Source of the DNA: Climacium dendroides
Lineage: Eukaryota; Streptophyta; Bryopsida; Hypnales; Climaciaceae
Length of the DNA: 64,000 nucleotides
Reading direction: 5' to 3'
Assembly (NCBI GenBank): GCA_950106755.1
Contig: OX467082.1
Coordinates: 28,830,001 to 28,894,000, forward strand
Positions 34,061 to 47,610 of this stretch are shown here, in pieces. Below the pieces are notes generated by a model. That model did no database searches, was not told the origin of the DNA, and saw only the letters and a list, made by a program, of their open reading frames with translations. Each line of letters opens with the position of its first letter. The stretch's first letter is position 1. A program made the position numbers and the translations under genes.

Positions 34061-34760
34061 AGCACTGGGTCTGTTCTGCGACGCACTTTGGAGCTTATTA
34101 GAATCGGAGTCGACGAAGATGAGGGTGACAAGGAGGGATCATCCTGTGATGGCTTGGCATGCAGTGGTGGACTCCTCTGACTGTTCCACGTGGATGGTGA
34201 GTTGGACTGCGGTGACTGGGCTCCATGCGTCTTTTGACTCATGGGGAAAGCAGAGAATCTGGACATGCACGAGAAAAGCGTATACCTTGGTTTTCCGTGC
34301 CGTAACACAAAGGGATCTAGATCTTTTCGTGCACGATCTTGAGCTCATCTACTGTAATTAAATAGGTATTAAATGTAACTGCTCATTGAGTACCGTGGTT
34401 TTGTTCACAATCTTGAGCTCATCTCGAATGAGAGGTGTCAGAAGGAATCCAGTTATGGCGCACCATGCTTTCTGTGCACGATCTTAGGTTTGAGGTACTT
34501 AATAAAGATACAAATGTTAGACGGGTACTCGAGTGCCACGCATGCTCTGTATGTGGACTCAAGACTTTGTTCATCTACTGTGAATTCTCACAACTGCCGG
34601 AGAATGTTATGTTGCATTGTGTGAAGGCAGGCGGAAGAACTGTTCTGATGAGAACCACGTGAGAGGACATGTTCAGATTGGGGTGATCAAGACACAAGAA
34701 AATGAAGTGGAGAATAAAATCGAAGTACCAGGAAATGTATTCTTAGTTACAAAATTGATA
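34061..34760. other. Intergenic between two reverse-strand genes
   Basis: Holds the DUF3339 promoter region and the UTP7 3' UTR. A phrase resembling CACGATCTTGAGCTCATCT is repeated at about 34332 and 34408, and a shorter form at about 34479. No gene is supported. Confidence 0.5.
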
Positions 34761-37700
34761 TCACTTTCGTTTAAATCGTGCTAATGCTAGAGGAAGCGAG
34801 CTATCAGCATCAGCTTCACTACTAGTAGGCATTTTCTTGTCAGTCTTCTGTTTTTCAAGCATTTCACGCTTCATGTGCATTTCCGCAGTGATGACATTCA
34901 ACTGTTTCTTCTTGTGTCGCTTGCTTGGTTTGTTCTTTCCTTTCATTTTGTTCTTTAGCTTCACGTCCTTCCCAGCTGCAATTGCATTTGCCATATTGGC
35001 TTCCTTTCCTAGAGCAACCTTTTCTATCTGGTTCTCTCTGCCACCCCGAAGGATACCACCTATCGAATTTGGATCGAGGGCAATAGTGTCAGGAGGTAGC
35101 TTATCTAGAAGGCGGTGAACCTCTGACTCCCGACGCTGCTTCAATGTCTCGTATGGATTCGCCACATACGAGTCAAAGTTGGGCTCTCCAGCCCCAGGAA
35201 CAATGGCAGACGAGATGCCCAATGAATGTCCAATTCCCAAAACATCTTCGTAAGGGCAGAAGGCAAGGTCTTCAGCTTGCGCACCCTTTGCCAATCTGTG
35301 TGCCAAATAGGGTTTCACCTGGTAACATGTAAGCAATATGTCAGCATTATTGCACAAGTAAACAGCATCTGGAGCACAGTAACAGACAACCTAATTATTG
35401 CCAACTAGGGGAAGAAACAGCCATGGCATGTCCAGAGAGACGATCAGACTACACTGAAAACTGTTGTTAACCCCTGAGCGCCCCAGCGCCCCCAAATGTG
35501 GCCTCCTACTATGAGACATTTCACCATTATAATGTCCTAGGTTGTATGGTGAAAACTTCCACAAATTTCTCCAAAGATGCCCTCCCTACCTCTCTCGCAA
35601 TCTAAACGGTCATGTCTCTTGGATCTTATTTTTTAATCGGTGGGGTCTACTTGAGTGGCAATTTGTAGCTTGCTTTTGGAATTTGCGCTGGGCGCTCAGG
35701 GGTTAAACTCAAAGAGGGTGGAAAAAAAAGAACATCCGCTTCGGAGATTAGTAGTCAAGTACGGGTGAAGTAACTTCCAAAATGTCGGACATAATTTCTT
35801 GATACATTTAATTAGCTTCCCTGAAACTTCCTAAAAAATTAGTTTCCAATCCTAAAGAAATGAACGCGACCACTTTTGAATTGTTAGAATCAATAGTACC
35901 TGTTTGGTAATCAAGGCATCTCGCCAGATTTCGATTTTAGAACCACAACCAACCGCAATCAGTCCCTTCTGACTGATGTCAAGGGACTTCGGGGTAGTTG
36001 GTGCCAAGTAGCTGTGCAATGGGACGAATTTCCTTACATCCCAAACCTTCACTTTCCCGTCCATTCCACCCGTTACCATGTGTAGCCCCTCGGGGTCGTA
36101 GGCAACAGTCGTCACAGGCCCCCGGTGACAAAGCATGGAAACGAGAGGAGTTGACATGTTGGGAGACCACATGGTGACCGTGCCATTGCTGTGCCCCAAG
36201 CCTAGTACAGAGTTGTAAGGATTCATGCGCATAACACCGCCGCGACCCAAATGCGTCCGGTGCTGAGCAACGAGGACCCCAGTGCTAGTGTCTTGGTACC
36301 TCAGGATTCCAGCCTTGTCTATACTTGCCAGCAAGAAATGGTGAGGTAAAAACTCCAGTTTCAAAGGTTGAATGTGGTCCTGCACAAATTTGAAACTCGT
36401 CAGCTTTTTCCCGTATGAAGATGATTGAGCAGCACGGAGATTCACCTACGATTTGAATAAAAGAGCATGCCTCTCTGGGATATCAGAAACTAGTTTCCTA
36501 TTGCATGTTATCAAGATATGAATAAACATACCCGCATGCAATGAAGCTCCACACCTCTCCTGTCATAGATGAAGACATATCTGCCCAATCCATACAAATG
36601 CATATGGTAAGAGTTCCTTTAACCAGACAAAATGATAACTTGCGCCCTATGTCACACTAGAAAATCACTAAAGTCATTACAAACTCTGAAGGTGTTGTAC
36701 ACTAAACTAGTATCACGGAGATAATAAACTCCTGAGAAATTTCAGCAAAGCAACAATGCAAGACAGATTCGCATATACAAATTTTCCTAGAAGACAACCT
36801 GCGGAAAACTAAGTGAAATTAAACGTACTTCTTCTGCGCCACGGCAAAAAAGGTCTCATTGTGCAAGAATTTCACGTCTCGCGTAGTCTCTCGCACCTGA
36901 AGTGAAACAATTTCCAACGTCAACACTCTTGGAAATGTTACCAAAAAATTTGCTATTCAACCAAAATTTTAGCACTAACATTGCAAACCAGAATGCCCAA
37001 CATACTTACAAGCCTGACTATCTATCGACTAGGTCATTTTATCCTGTTTTGTGATCGCTAGGGCGGTTCTGTAGGTTATTTACACTTTAAAAAAAAATGA
37101 AAGCAACCCATCACTCTTTTGAATTCCAATGTTGATCACTGCCATGCATAGTCCTATGCACAAGCTAGTTCTCTACACTGCAATTGCACTAGTCACGAAC
37201 GGGTAAGAAAATCTTCGCAATAATGACCTGAAATTCCATCATCAGCCGTGACTTTTTCCAGTCCATCATTGCAAGGTGTCCTTTGCGTCCACCAAGAAGC
37301 ATAAACACTCCATTGGAGTTGTAGTCCACAGTGTAAGGACCGAGATCTGCATATCCATACGTCACAATCCACGTATGATGCCCCAAAGCACGTCCAGAAT
37401 ACAAACATACAACCACAAGTATAATGCAGGGAATTCAGTGCTTAAACCCTAAACCCTAATTATCGCACTCGGAATGTTAACCACAAACCAGGCAGAGCTT
37501 ATCAACCTGGAAGTTGCAAGTCAAACGCTTTCCGTGCGCTTGTGACATCTACTTCCTTGACGATGGCCTCTTGACTGAAATGGCGAGTATCCTCAAGGCC
37601 CTCTGCTTCCAAGTAACCAGCTTCACTCGGTAACAACCACTGAAAACCACACAATTTCTTAGCTTCAATGTTGCTTACAACCTGAACTCCAAGGTTACCG

Positions 37701-38270
37701 CAGAAGATCATTTTACTCCAATTTCTAGTTTAGTAATAATTTGAACGTGCATTAAAATTTTCAAATCTCTGTGTGCGTACTTACAGCTTAAGAACAGAGT
37801 ATTTACATGATAGAATTAAGAAAAAGAAGATTGAGGCAAAAAAAACCATGCAATTAGGTTCCGGAAAAAAACGGAAGATTCCGATTTTCGGTACATTTTC
37901 GGTACATATCTTCCAAATAAATTTGATGCACCAGAAAAGAAGAGGAGGTGAACAAACCTCCTGGACTTTCGTTGCCGTTTCCGCGGCCTCTCCGAAGAGC
38001 TTCTCCCGTTCCACAATTTGCCCCTTCAATTTCCTGTCTTTAATATGCTGCAGTCCAATGCACTCAACTGCTTCAGTCGGGCGACCAGGAGAAAGGGTTT
38101 CAAAACAGATGATCGAGGTGCTGTTTCGATTCTATAATAAGATTCTCTCTCACCTTCCATTTCTCCTCCTCTTTCTCGCCGCGCCTCTTCTTGATTTCGC
38201 CCCTGTGAAGAACCACGACGCCGCCATCGTCACTCTGGCGATCACGTTTCCCGGACTTGGGATTCGCCAT
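34761..38270 (-). CDS. UTP7: UTP7/WDR46 (BING4), small-subunit processome WD-repeat protein
   Basis: U3-associated WD40 protein of the nucleolus, needed for early 18S pre-rRNA cleavage. Exons in reading order, all on the reverse strand: 38270-38154, 38047-37958, 37639-37507, 37346-37228, 36896-36829, 36580-36532, 36445-35900 and 35318-34761 (1680 nt, 559 aa); every junction is GT-AG and in phase. The basic N-terminus ([13 protein letters not shown]) is followed by the signature [18 protein letters not shown], then [19 protein letters not shown] and repeat-like blades ending in (V/K)VWD-type motifs ([13 protein letters not shown]). The C-terminal BING4CT region reads [20 protein letters not shown], then [13 protein letters not shown], then a Lys-rich tail. 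Length matches the family (about 550-610). Telo-boxes lie upstream and in intron 3. Confidence 0.97.
37443..37460. promoter_or_regulatory. Second tandem telo-box, in UTP7 intron 3
   Basis: TAAACCCTAAACCCTAAT lies inside the intron at 37347-37506. Intronic or leader telo-boxes occur in plant ribosome-biogenesis genes. A short genomic telomere-repeat insertion is an alternative. Confidence 0.5.
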
Positions 38271-38333
38271 GGCGTCGCCCGTGCAGACAGCACTGCGAAA
38301 CCTCGAGTCAAGTCATCGAACTCGGCCAACACT

Positions 38334-38350
38334 AAAACCCTAAACCCTAA
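38334..38350. promoter_or_regulatory. Tandem telo-box upstream of UTP7
   Basis: AAAACCCTAAACCCTAA lies 64 bp before the UTP7 ATG. The telo-box (AAACCCTAA) is a known element of plant ribosomal-protein and ribosome-biogenesis promoters, often bound by Telo-box binding proteins; that matches the downstream gene. It reads on + whereas the gene is on -, which is acceptable for this element. Confidence 0.65.
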
Positions 38351-40240
38351 CGAAGTTACTCGGTGAGCCTGACCTGCCCCAAGTGGCCCCCAACTTCCCA
38401 GCACGGAGAATTTGGGGAACTTGGGGAACTTGGCGCTCTCCCGATTCTCGGCGCAGAGAACTTGGGGAACCCGTCTTGTTCCCCGGGTTGTTCCCCCCGG
38501 TGGTCGGGCTTAACCTTGAAAACACGGACCTATGACCACAGACTTGCACTTCAAAAATCAAAATCCTTCCATTTTGTTATGTGTCCATTTTTTACTCTTT
38601 ATGATCGAAATTTTGTACAGGTATTTTTCAGAGATGAAATCACATGTCTTTTGTAAGTGAAGTAAATTTCAGATTTTTTTTTGGTGAAAGTTCAAAATTA
38701 TTGTGAATGTTTTAAGGAAAACTTAAAGAAAATTCATTTCAAACACAAAAAAATTTCAGAAATTTTGAAATTTTTTCCATAGATATACATAAGAGTTTAG
38801 AATATCACTAGTTAGTGGTTGATGCTTGCTATGCTATGCATTCACCATTAGAATTTCATTAAAAATTTTATGTATTAGATAGAATGCAGAGCAAGAATTT
38901 CAATAAACCTTCAAATAAAGATTACTAAAATCTTCATATAATTTTTTTTTATAAATAAGCATATATTGAAATAAACAATAGAAATTTAATGAATGAAGAA
39001 CGATATATGGTAAAAGAATAAAAAGATACACATACATTAGAATGCATTAGAAATTTGACTCAATTGTTACAAACAATGGCAATCCAAATAGAAAAATTTA
39101 AAGGAATAAATTGTAAATCTCAAAAGCTTCGTGAACAATTTAATTGTTGTGAAATTCAAAATTGGTTCAATCTAATAAATTTCTCAAAATCATTTGGTAG
39201 TAGCATTAGAAAATTGAAATCATGAAAGCTCAAAGCTCACAAAAGCACAAAATCATAGAAGTGCAAAGAAGTATAAAGCCAAGAGAAGCAATGGATTTGC
39301 TACCTTTATAATATCACCATATTGATCCTCTTTAATATCACTTCAATTGCAACAACTATATTATTTTTATAATATCTCCCTTTGTAAAAAGTGATATTAT
39401 AGAGGTGACTGTGAATTGCTACTCTATTTTTGTAATATCACATTTTGTGAAAATATGGTTTCTATGTATGCATGATTGAAAATATTTTTATAAAATAATT
39501 AAAGTAATTACTCTAAAGACTTATCAAAATCATTATCATGCATTCTATTCAAATATATCAAATTTTTACTAATATGTGATACAATGAATGCGTAGCATAG
39601 CAAGCACGAGCCCCTAGTATTAATAGTAGCATTTGTGATATTACAGAGGGGCTTATGATTTTAGTAGTATGATGGAGTAAAAATATTTACAATGTATTTC
39701 AGTTATTAGAAGATCAACACACCGTGGTATTAGATCTAGAGTTCAAATTCAATAATAATATAGTTAATTTCAGATATTTTTCAAATTTGCAAGTTGGTTT
39801 AGAAACCAAACTTGATTGACTTCATTTCATTAGGTGGAATCAATTTCAACAAAAGTGTACAAAAGTCAAATATATAACAATGAAGTTATACTCAACACCA
39901 TTTTTCAAAAATATGTTCAAACACCTTCCACAAAAAAGAATCAGATTAGAAAGTATGTTTTTCCATCTTACAAGCCTTCACAAAGTCATCCATTAGCTGG
40001 TTGATCCATTTGCACCCAAAGGTACATGCAGTTGGAGTCAAGGCACTTGTCATTGGCAAGGTTCCTAGTGAAACACTAGCATGTATTACTTAAAAATGCT
40101 CCCATTTAAAGACATACAAGAAAAAAATTCCAAATAAAAATAATTAATTATATGTACTTTGATTCATACATGAAGAATAAAGATAAAGATAAAGATAAAG
40201 ATAAAAAATTGATTTGTTTGCAAAAAAGTGATATAGTAAT
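38351..40240. other. AT-rich intergenic, no gene supported
   Basis: The first about 200 bp is GC-rich UTP7 promoter, with GGGGAACTTGGGGAACTTGG-type short repeats at about 38410-38470. Beyond 38.6 kb the tract is AT-rich with chance frames only. A hexanucleotide repeat, ATAAAG times four to five, is at 40178-40206. Confidence 0.6.
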
Positions 40241-40246
40241 GATTCA

Positions 40247-40331
40247 ACTTTTGCAAGTACCACTAATTTTTTCTCATAGATTGAAAGAAAAAAACAAGGT
40301 ATAAGAAAAGATTAGTGGTACTTGCAAAAGT
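40247..40331. repeat. Hairpin with 28-bp arms
   Basis: ACTTTTGCAAGTACCACTAA (40247-40266) and the following T-rich bases pair with the reverse complement ending at 40331, across a loop of about 28 bases. The outer 20 bp are a perfect match. Confidence 0.85.
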
Positions 40332-40939
40332 TTATGAGGCAATAGTTTAACCTCTAAAAGACAAGACTTCTAAGTTTAAAACAATTGATGAACACAAACA
40401 CACTCCAAATAAGCAAAAATACATTTTTTCATCCATCAATTTTTTAGAAAATTCTTTTGTTAGTTCTTTAACATTTATACAATATAGATTTTAAAGATTT
40501 TGCTTTGCAAAATAAATATTCTATAGTTCAAAGGATACTTGGTAGGTATAGCCTCAAAAAGTAATTTTTTTAGTTTAAGAAATGACCCTTAAAAAATGAC
40601 TTGAATAAAAAAATAAAATAAAAATCTTAAAAAATTACTATGATTAGAATTTAACATTTTGAATTTTTTTTAAAATTTATTTTGTTCAAATCACAAATAT
40701 TTAGTCTACAATCAATTTTAGAAGGTATTTTCACTTTTTGATTTCAAATATTATTGAAAAATATCAATTTGTATACTAGGTGATTTAATTGTATGGATAC
40801 AATCTACAAATAAAATTTTACAACTACATTTTGAGATTCATCATTAAATTATTCTCTTAAGTTGCATTTTATAATAAATTTTTATAATTTTGGAAGAAAT
40901 TTCATTTGCTCATTTATTATCTTGTATACAGATTATATT

Positions 40940-41530
40940 AATCTCTAAAGGACCAAGACCTTTTTTTGCCAAAAAAACACTCAAAACTACCATTTCTATA
41001 GCAAAGAGAAAAAATTTGAATTTTTTTTTGCACATATAATTGTAGGATCTTACACCCAACTAGTATGAGAATGTGTGAAAAAAAATTTAGAAATTTTGAC
41101 TGTACAAATTGCAAAATACTTGCATTTAAAGTAAAAAAACAAGTTTTTTAGCACATTGCAAGATTAGTGTGGAACTCATGTGGAGCTTATTTTTTTGAAG
41201 AATTGTAAAACTTGCATTCAGAAATGAATCCTACAAGTTATTTTTTCAAGAAGATTCTCTCATAATAAATCCAAATGGAATGAATCAAAGCTTTCCATGT
41301 AGACAAAAATATAATCTATGAAAAAAAATTCAAATCCTGATTTTTGTTGACCCCTATCCCTTGTTTTGAACTTATTTGGGCATAACTTTTGTTCCCATGC
41401 CCCAATTGAAAAAAATTATATTCTCATAAAGCTAATCAATTTTTTATTTTTTAAAAAAATTCAAAAAATCATGACAAAAATTTAGCCTATAAGTACCTAT
41501 CTAAAATCCCATTTGTCTTCCAAATAGACA
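40940..41530. repeat. Dispersed repeat family A, diverged copy
   Basis: It shares with 24960-25910 the order of: a Phe/Lys-like AT block CCATTTCTA, then a GTAGGATCTTACA-type block, then AATTTTGACTGTA(C/T)AAATTGCAA, then AAGCTTT and TTGACC-type blocks. Identity is lower than between the other two copies. Confidence 0.6.
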
Positions 41531-44350
41531 ATTATCCTTTAAAAGTTAAAGTACTCTATTAGTAAAAATGTTCTTCTATGCATAGATACAAAAGTATTTC
41601 TAAATTTGAAGCTTGCTATCAAATGCTATCAATCACCCAATTCTGACATAATTTATCAAAGCTTTCATCATTGGCACCATTTACCTACCCATTACCACAA
41701 TTGTAGCAACCCTTTAGCATCATGACAATGCATTTGGGAGGAGACACATGAAGGTAACTACACCTAGAATTGCATGAAGAAGCTATGTGGCATGACAATA
41801 TGCTCTAGAAAATGAACAATAATTTTTGCACATTGATGGAGAACTAAAAATCAAAATGCAAGTGGTTTCATAATTTTTGGATACAATATGAATTAGTTAC
41901 AAATTTTCAAAGATGTAAGGTGTAAGATGCTAAACATAACACTCAATAGCAACAAGAAGGATTGCCTTCCCTTGGACAGAATGGTGTGGAATATTCTACA
42001 TCCAATAGTAACTAATAATCCTTGCATCACAAATTGTCAAAAAATTGAAGCTTGCTCGCATGGATACTTGGGCCAGAACTACAATTAAGCTTAATACAAA
42101 ATGGGTTACTAAAAAACAATGTAGTCAACTAGGTTAGAAACAAAATAAATGTTTTTGATTAAAAATTTCAAAGAAATATCATTCTACCCACTAAAATCAA
42201 TGTTTCAATTTCCTCACTATATTTTGATTGCTATTTATGGTTTGTGCTTTGGATACGAGAAGACAACTCTTTATATATAGATAGGATGGTAGGAGGTAAA
42301 GCAAACAATGTGAGATATATAAATTAAAATTAGTAGGAATTCAACCACTCATAGTATACACCATAAATCTACCGACACGATCCTAGCATCTGACATTGGA
42401 TCTTACTTTAATTCTCCATGTGGATGTTTTTCATGGATGAGGCATCTAGACAGGGAAAGGTAGCCTCTCTAAAAACTACTGAGTGTTGTGAAAGTGTCAT
42501 GTAGGTGATGCCAAAATGCATTTGATGCACATGAAGAAAATCAATAGAAAAGAAGTTAAAGCAACAAAAAAGTGTATCTAAAATTGTCCACTTTTAAGGT
42601 TGCCACTTCCAAAATACTATTAATAGAATTACACACTACTCAAAATTCACCTTACATTTGTCCTTATCATGTTCTTCATTTCTAATATCTTCTCCATTCA
42701 GTTTCCCTTTTAAAATAGGGGTTGATTTTGAAGAGTGGTCCATTTTAGATGTAGTTACTTTAGAGTGTAGTTTAGCATGGGTTTAGTACCCATACCTTAC
42801 CAATTTATTTTCAAGGAATTGTGACAAATCACAAAAAAAAAATTCTTGTCAAAATGTCTTGATTCTACTTGCAAATGACTTCTCTCAAATTTCTCAATCT
42901 CTAAAAAATATGTGAGTTGACAAATAGCTTCTCCAAGATACTTAGATAGCCAATTTGCTTGATAATAGGTATGTTTATCTTATACATGACAAAGGGTTTA
43001 GGAACTTGATTCAATGATTTTGAAACAAATTATTATTTAAGGTACTCGGTCCATAAACCGAGCATGTAAGGACAAGTGAAACTTCTCAAAATATTTTTAG
43101 TAAATTTTCCTTGAAAGAAAAGAGGAATTGGCATCTAACCCAAGTTGTTTCATATTTTTTGGGATCATTTTTGAACTAGTTATGAATTTTCAAATGAGAT
43201 GTGGTATAGGTCCCTATTTATGTCCCTAGAGCTTCCATGAACTATTCACTTGCAACTTCTGAAGATAAATGGAAAAGCAAAGAGTATGATTGGCTCTTGT
43301 CATTAACAATGCTTTTTTCTTTCCATTCATTCAAGGACTACAAAGGTCCATTTAAGAACACTTTATATCCATTCACAACCACCTATATAGGTAGTTCTGA
43401 ATGTCTGCTCATATTTCGAGCCTCCTACCTTATTGGCTTGTTGTCTATACTTGAAGCATTGAGTGTTGTACTAATTTAATTAATATAGAGTTTCATGAAG
43501 TGAACTAACTTAACCCTAAATGTCAAGAATCTTCTCCAAAATTGACGATTTGGAAAAAAAATCATTATAAAATACTATTTGGAAGAACATTTTGGAATTG
43601 AAACACAAATAAAATTTGTAGATTTTGAATCCTAGATTCCATCTATATGGTTAAATTCACCAATGCATCACCAATATTTTTTTTAATAAATTTAGAAGGA
43701 AAATTTTAAAATTCCTTCAAAATTTGATTACAAGCAAAATATCATCATTTTTGGAGTAAAACTTTTTGGAATGAATTTGAAAGGAGGTTCTCTTGTCATG
43801 GTGATTTTTTGAATCTTTTGTGTTCTTTACATCTATGACCTCATTTTTGCAAATCCAATTTTGAACTAGAGTCAATGCAATTTTGGCTTAGTCAACCACT
43901 TGACATACTTCCACATTTATAATTTTAGAAAAATATGTATTCTAGTAACACCAAATCCGAACGATAGATAGGATAAGAACTTGATAAAGTATCTCCATAA
44001 AGTTAGATGACTTTCATCTAAGCATATGAAAAAGAAATAAGAATATGAATTTGTTCATCATCCCAAAATTGGACATTGGAGAGCTTAAGGGTTAATGGAA
44101 TGTGATTACAAGAATTTGGAACTTCTAAGAATTCATTGGGAGCAAGGTGCAGGTTACTCATTCCGTATAAAGGCTCCAAGACTAGAATGATGTTGACATT
44201 CAATCTTTGGGGCAATTCAATCCTCTAAGCGTGGTTTGGGAAGAAGAAAATGTGGATGAAAAACAAAGCATATTGTGAAATTTGGATTCTAAGCTCATAA
44301 AGCTTACAATTGCAACAATTCATTGAAGTTTTAGATCACTCCAAAACTTT
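41531..44350. other. AT-rich intergenic, no gene supported
   Basis: Contains copies of a dispersed motif (GTTTCATA...GAATTAGTTA(C/T)..ATTTTCAAA) near 41853-41920 and 43131-43206. There is no convincing open frame. Confidence 0.6.
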
Positions 44351-44351
44351 A

Positions 44352-44590
44352 AATTAGAGTAAAAGTAGAAATTCTTAAATGTTGGAGTGTCAATGCCCTA
44401 AATATTGTAAAAATATATCTATTTTCATTATTGTAATTAGATTTTGCCATTTTGTCGTCACACTATGATTGACTTTGTAAATTTGAACATGATGGTGCAA
44501 ATACTTTGCCAAAATCCAATTACAATAAAGAGATATCTATTTCTTAAAATTAGGGCATTAGCACCTCAACATTGAAAATTCTATAATTAA
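44352..44590. mobile_element. Foldback (MITE-like) element, about 240 bp
   Basis: Two arms of about 90-100 bp pair imperfectly around 44453-44506. Matching blocks include TGCCCTAA, ATATCT, TT(A/T)TTGTAATT(A/G)GATTTTG(C/G)CA and, outermost, AATGTTG(G/A)(A/G)GTG. No coding capacity. A second small foldback follows at 44791. Confidence 0.7.
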
Positions 44591-44790
44591 AAAGAATTCT
44601 GAAACTTTTTTGGAGATTCTTATTGAAGATTAGTTGTACATATAGATGTTTCCTACATATCTGTACAATCAAACTTAAAAAATTCACCACCAATATTTTT
44701 CAATAAATTATCATGTAAAATCATGAAATTAAACTAAACAAATCACCAATAATGGAGTTTTGTTTTTTGGAGATTGACACTTAGTATAGG

Positions 44791-44899
44791 CTCTAAAGTT
44801 GTCCACCTCCTCAAATGTACATTATGGTACATGTTGAATTTTCATAGCCTTTAGCAGTGTACAAACACTGTACATTTGAGGAGGTGGGCAATTTCAGAG
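44791..44899. repeat. Foldback with 43-bp arms
   Basis: CTCT(A/G)AA(G/A)TTG(T/C)CCACC, then TCCTCAAATGTACA, appears at 44791-44833 and inverted at 44857-44899, with about 22 bases between. Only a few mismatches separate the arms. Confidence 0.8.
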
Positions 44900-47600
44900 C
44901 TCTATGCCATTTCAACTTCAATATTTTATAACTAACTCTATAAAGCTCCAAAAAATATGAACAACTTGGGTTAGATTCCAACTCTACTTATTTTTCAAGG
45001 AAAACGTTTCGAAAAATATTTTAAGAAGCTTCGCCTCCCTAAAATTCAGTCTCAGCTCTAACGTGGGCAATTTATAGACCTTCTATCTTAGTAGACCATA
45101 ATTTTGAGTATCTGGTGATCATTACTTCGTAGACTAGTGAGATTTAAACTTGAATCAAAATGGATTGACCCCTAAATGCCTGAGGCACCAAATTTTGGTG
45201 TTGACAATACTTTGAAGTTAAATAAAACCTAATCTAGTTATTATTTATAGAAGTTCATATTCTTGAAGAAACTTTTTCAAAGTCTGGTTTTAGTATAAAA
45301 AAGTTTATTTTAAAAATGATTGATTATGATTTTTCTATTGAAAATTTTGTGCAAGAGTGTCCATTGCAATCTTGTCTTTATGTAGTACTAAGGACTCGTG
45401 GAAATGAGCCTCAAATACACTAGATATTGGAGAAAAAATCACATTAGAAATTCATTTTAAAAAATTGTAAAGTACTTAGATTTTGAGAAGCCATAAATTG
45501 ATTGGGATTTTGCATGTTTGGTCCTTTATCCTCATATTTTTTTGGTGACTAACTTTTTAGATTTGACATGTAAAAAGAGGATTGAAAGACTTCACATCAC
45601 TTTTGTAGTTTTAACACTTTCATAATCAAACATTGTAATCTTTCAATCCATAAGTGATATTGTTGTGTTTTCTTTTCCTATATGTTCTCTAACATGTCTA
45701 GTTTGAATTTGTACAATTCAAAAAAAATTGATGCAATTTTGCAAATGTGACTTTTGTTCAATTTAGAGCAAATTCCAAGAAGCTCAAAAAAGGCCTTAGT
45801 CAATTAGGGGTTAATAGTCAACCTACTATTGTAAACATCATCTATTTCATTAAAATGGCAAACTTCTTGACTATCACTTTCTGGACTCATGGCTTGAAAC
45901 AAATTTGTGTACTATCCAAGTTTTACAACAAATTTAGGAATATAATTTTTATTTGAATTGATGCATGGGAGTAAAAGTTATGCTACCCTAAGCTCAAAAT
46001 GGGGTTCATCAAGCAACAACCAAAAATACAAAAAGTCAAAATAATTTTAAAAAAATCTCATTTCTCATAAAAAGTTTTTTTTGTTTATGTGGAAAGATTT
46101 GATTTGTTCTATTTGGACTAGTGATGAAAAAGTTATAAACAATCTCACTTGTTTTTTAAGCAATCTAAGCATCTTTTTGGAAACTAGCCTATAGGATTCA
46201 TTTTTTAATGCTATTTTCACAATTTAAAAAAAAAAATTAGTAGGATTTAATTTGCTTGCTAGAACAATCTCACCATTGGGATTATTGTGTTTCAATTCCA
46301 TCTAAGAGTAAGTAATGATTTTCTTCACTTCAAACACAAATATATTGCAATTTATGAAATCAAAGTTTTTAAAATTGTTGGTATTTTAAATTCTATAAAT
46401 GTTAATTTCCTTCAATTTTTGTGTACAATAATCTGAAATGATGTAGACCAATATGACAAGGTACAAGAAAAAATTTCTGAGTTTTAAGAAAAAATTGGTA
46501 AAAGGTAATGTAATTCCACATTAGGTTGAACAAAATTGAGTTCTAGACAATCATTGCTAACTTTGAAATTGATTTCTTTCAAATTACAAGTAATTCTTTC
46601 TTCAAACTTCTATGATAATGTGTAGTATGTTGCACACTACAACTTCTGTATATCTACTTTTTCGACTTTATCCATTGATGCTTATGGTATGCATAATTTG
46701 AATAAAATGTTTCAACTTTGTACTCAATTTCATCTATTCTTGTAATCATTTTCATTGGCACAGTTTTTTATTTGTTTAGTCTTACTTAATCTTTATGACA
46801 TCCAAGCTACAATTTCTCAATGAAGGAATCCTTTCTAATATATTTTGTTAACAAAATAATGGTATATAAGTTAATTCAATAGGTGTAAGAATTTGAATAG
46901 CCAACAGTATGAGTTCCCTCACACTAATTTGGAAGGATGTTGGATGAATGTAGATTAGAAAGGATGGATTTTGGATGATTGTAGATGGAAATGGGATGAA
47001 AGTTGGATGACAATTATACCATTTAAGATAGTATAAAAGTTTGGTAGACTATATTACATTGATTATATTTAGAATATTATAAACTATCATATTAGTGTAT
47101 TTATAAATTTGTATAATTTCCTAATTATTTAGCTTAAGTTAGGGTTATTATTGCACAACACACTAATTGAATTCGTCAATGGATATTCAAGCATTTTGTG
47201 CTTCTAGGGTGGCCAAACTATAAGGAGAGCCTAGTGGCATCAATAAGTACCCTATATTTTCAACTTAAAAGCTTATGAAATATTGTATGAGTATCAAGAA
47301 AATAACAAAATAGCTTGAATGGCTTTTCTTTGGAGGAGGCTAAGATTTTAAACACTTGAAAGAAATCATCATTTGGCCCCCCACTTATCCCTAAACAAGT
47401 AGAGAAAATAGCAGTTTTGCATTGGATGCTTATTAGGAAACACTTGCCTAAACCTGTCCATTGTGGGTTTATGGATTCAAGCAATTACAAAGTACTATTA
47501 TTATATTTGAAGGTCTTGCATGGAAATTGAATTTTCATGTTAGATTCTCAAGGGTCTACATCACCCCATTCACAAAATGATACATGGCACTCTTAACAAA
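44900..47600. other. AT-rich intergenic, no gene supported
   Basis: A reverse copy of the dispersed motif is at about 44917-44985. From 46870 to 47000 there is low-complexity GGATG(A/T)-type sequence. No gene is supported. Confidence 0.6.
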
Positions 47601-47610
47601 AAGTAAGGGG

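Noticed and set aside
34837..35118. 93-codon forward frame opposite UTP7 exon 8
   Set aside because: Phe-rich shadow of the Lys-rich C-terminal tail of UTP7.
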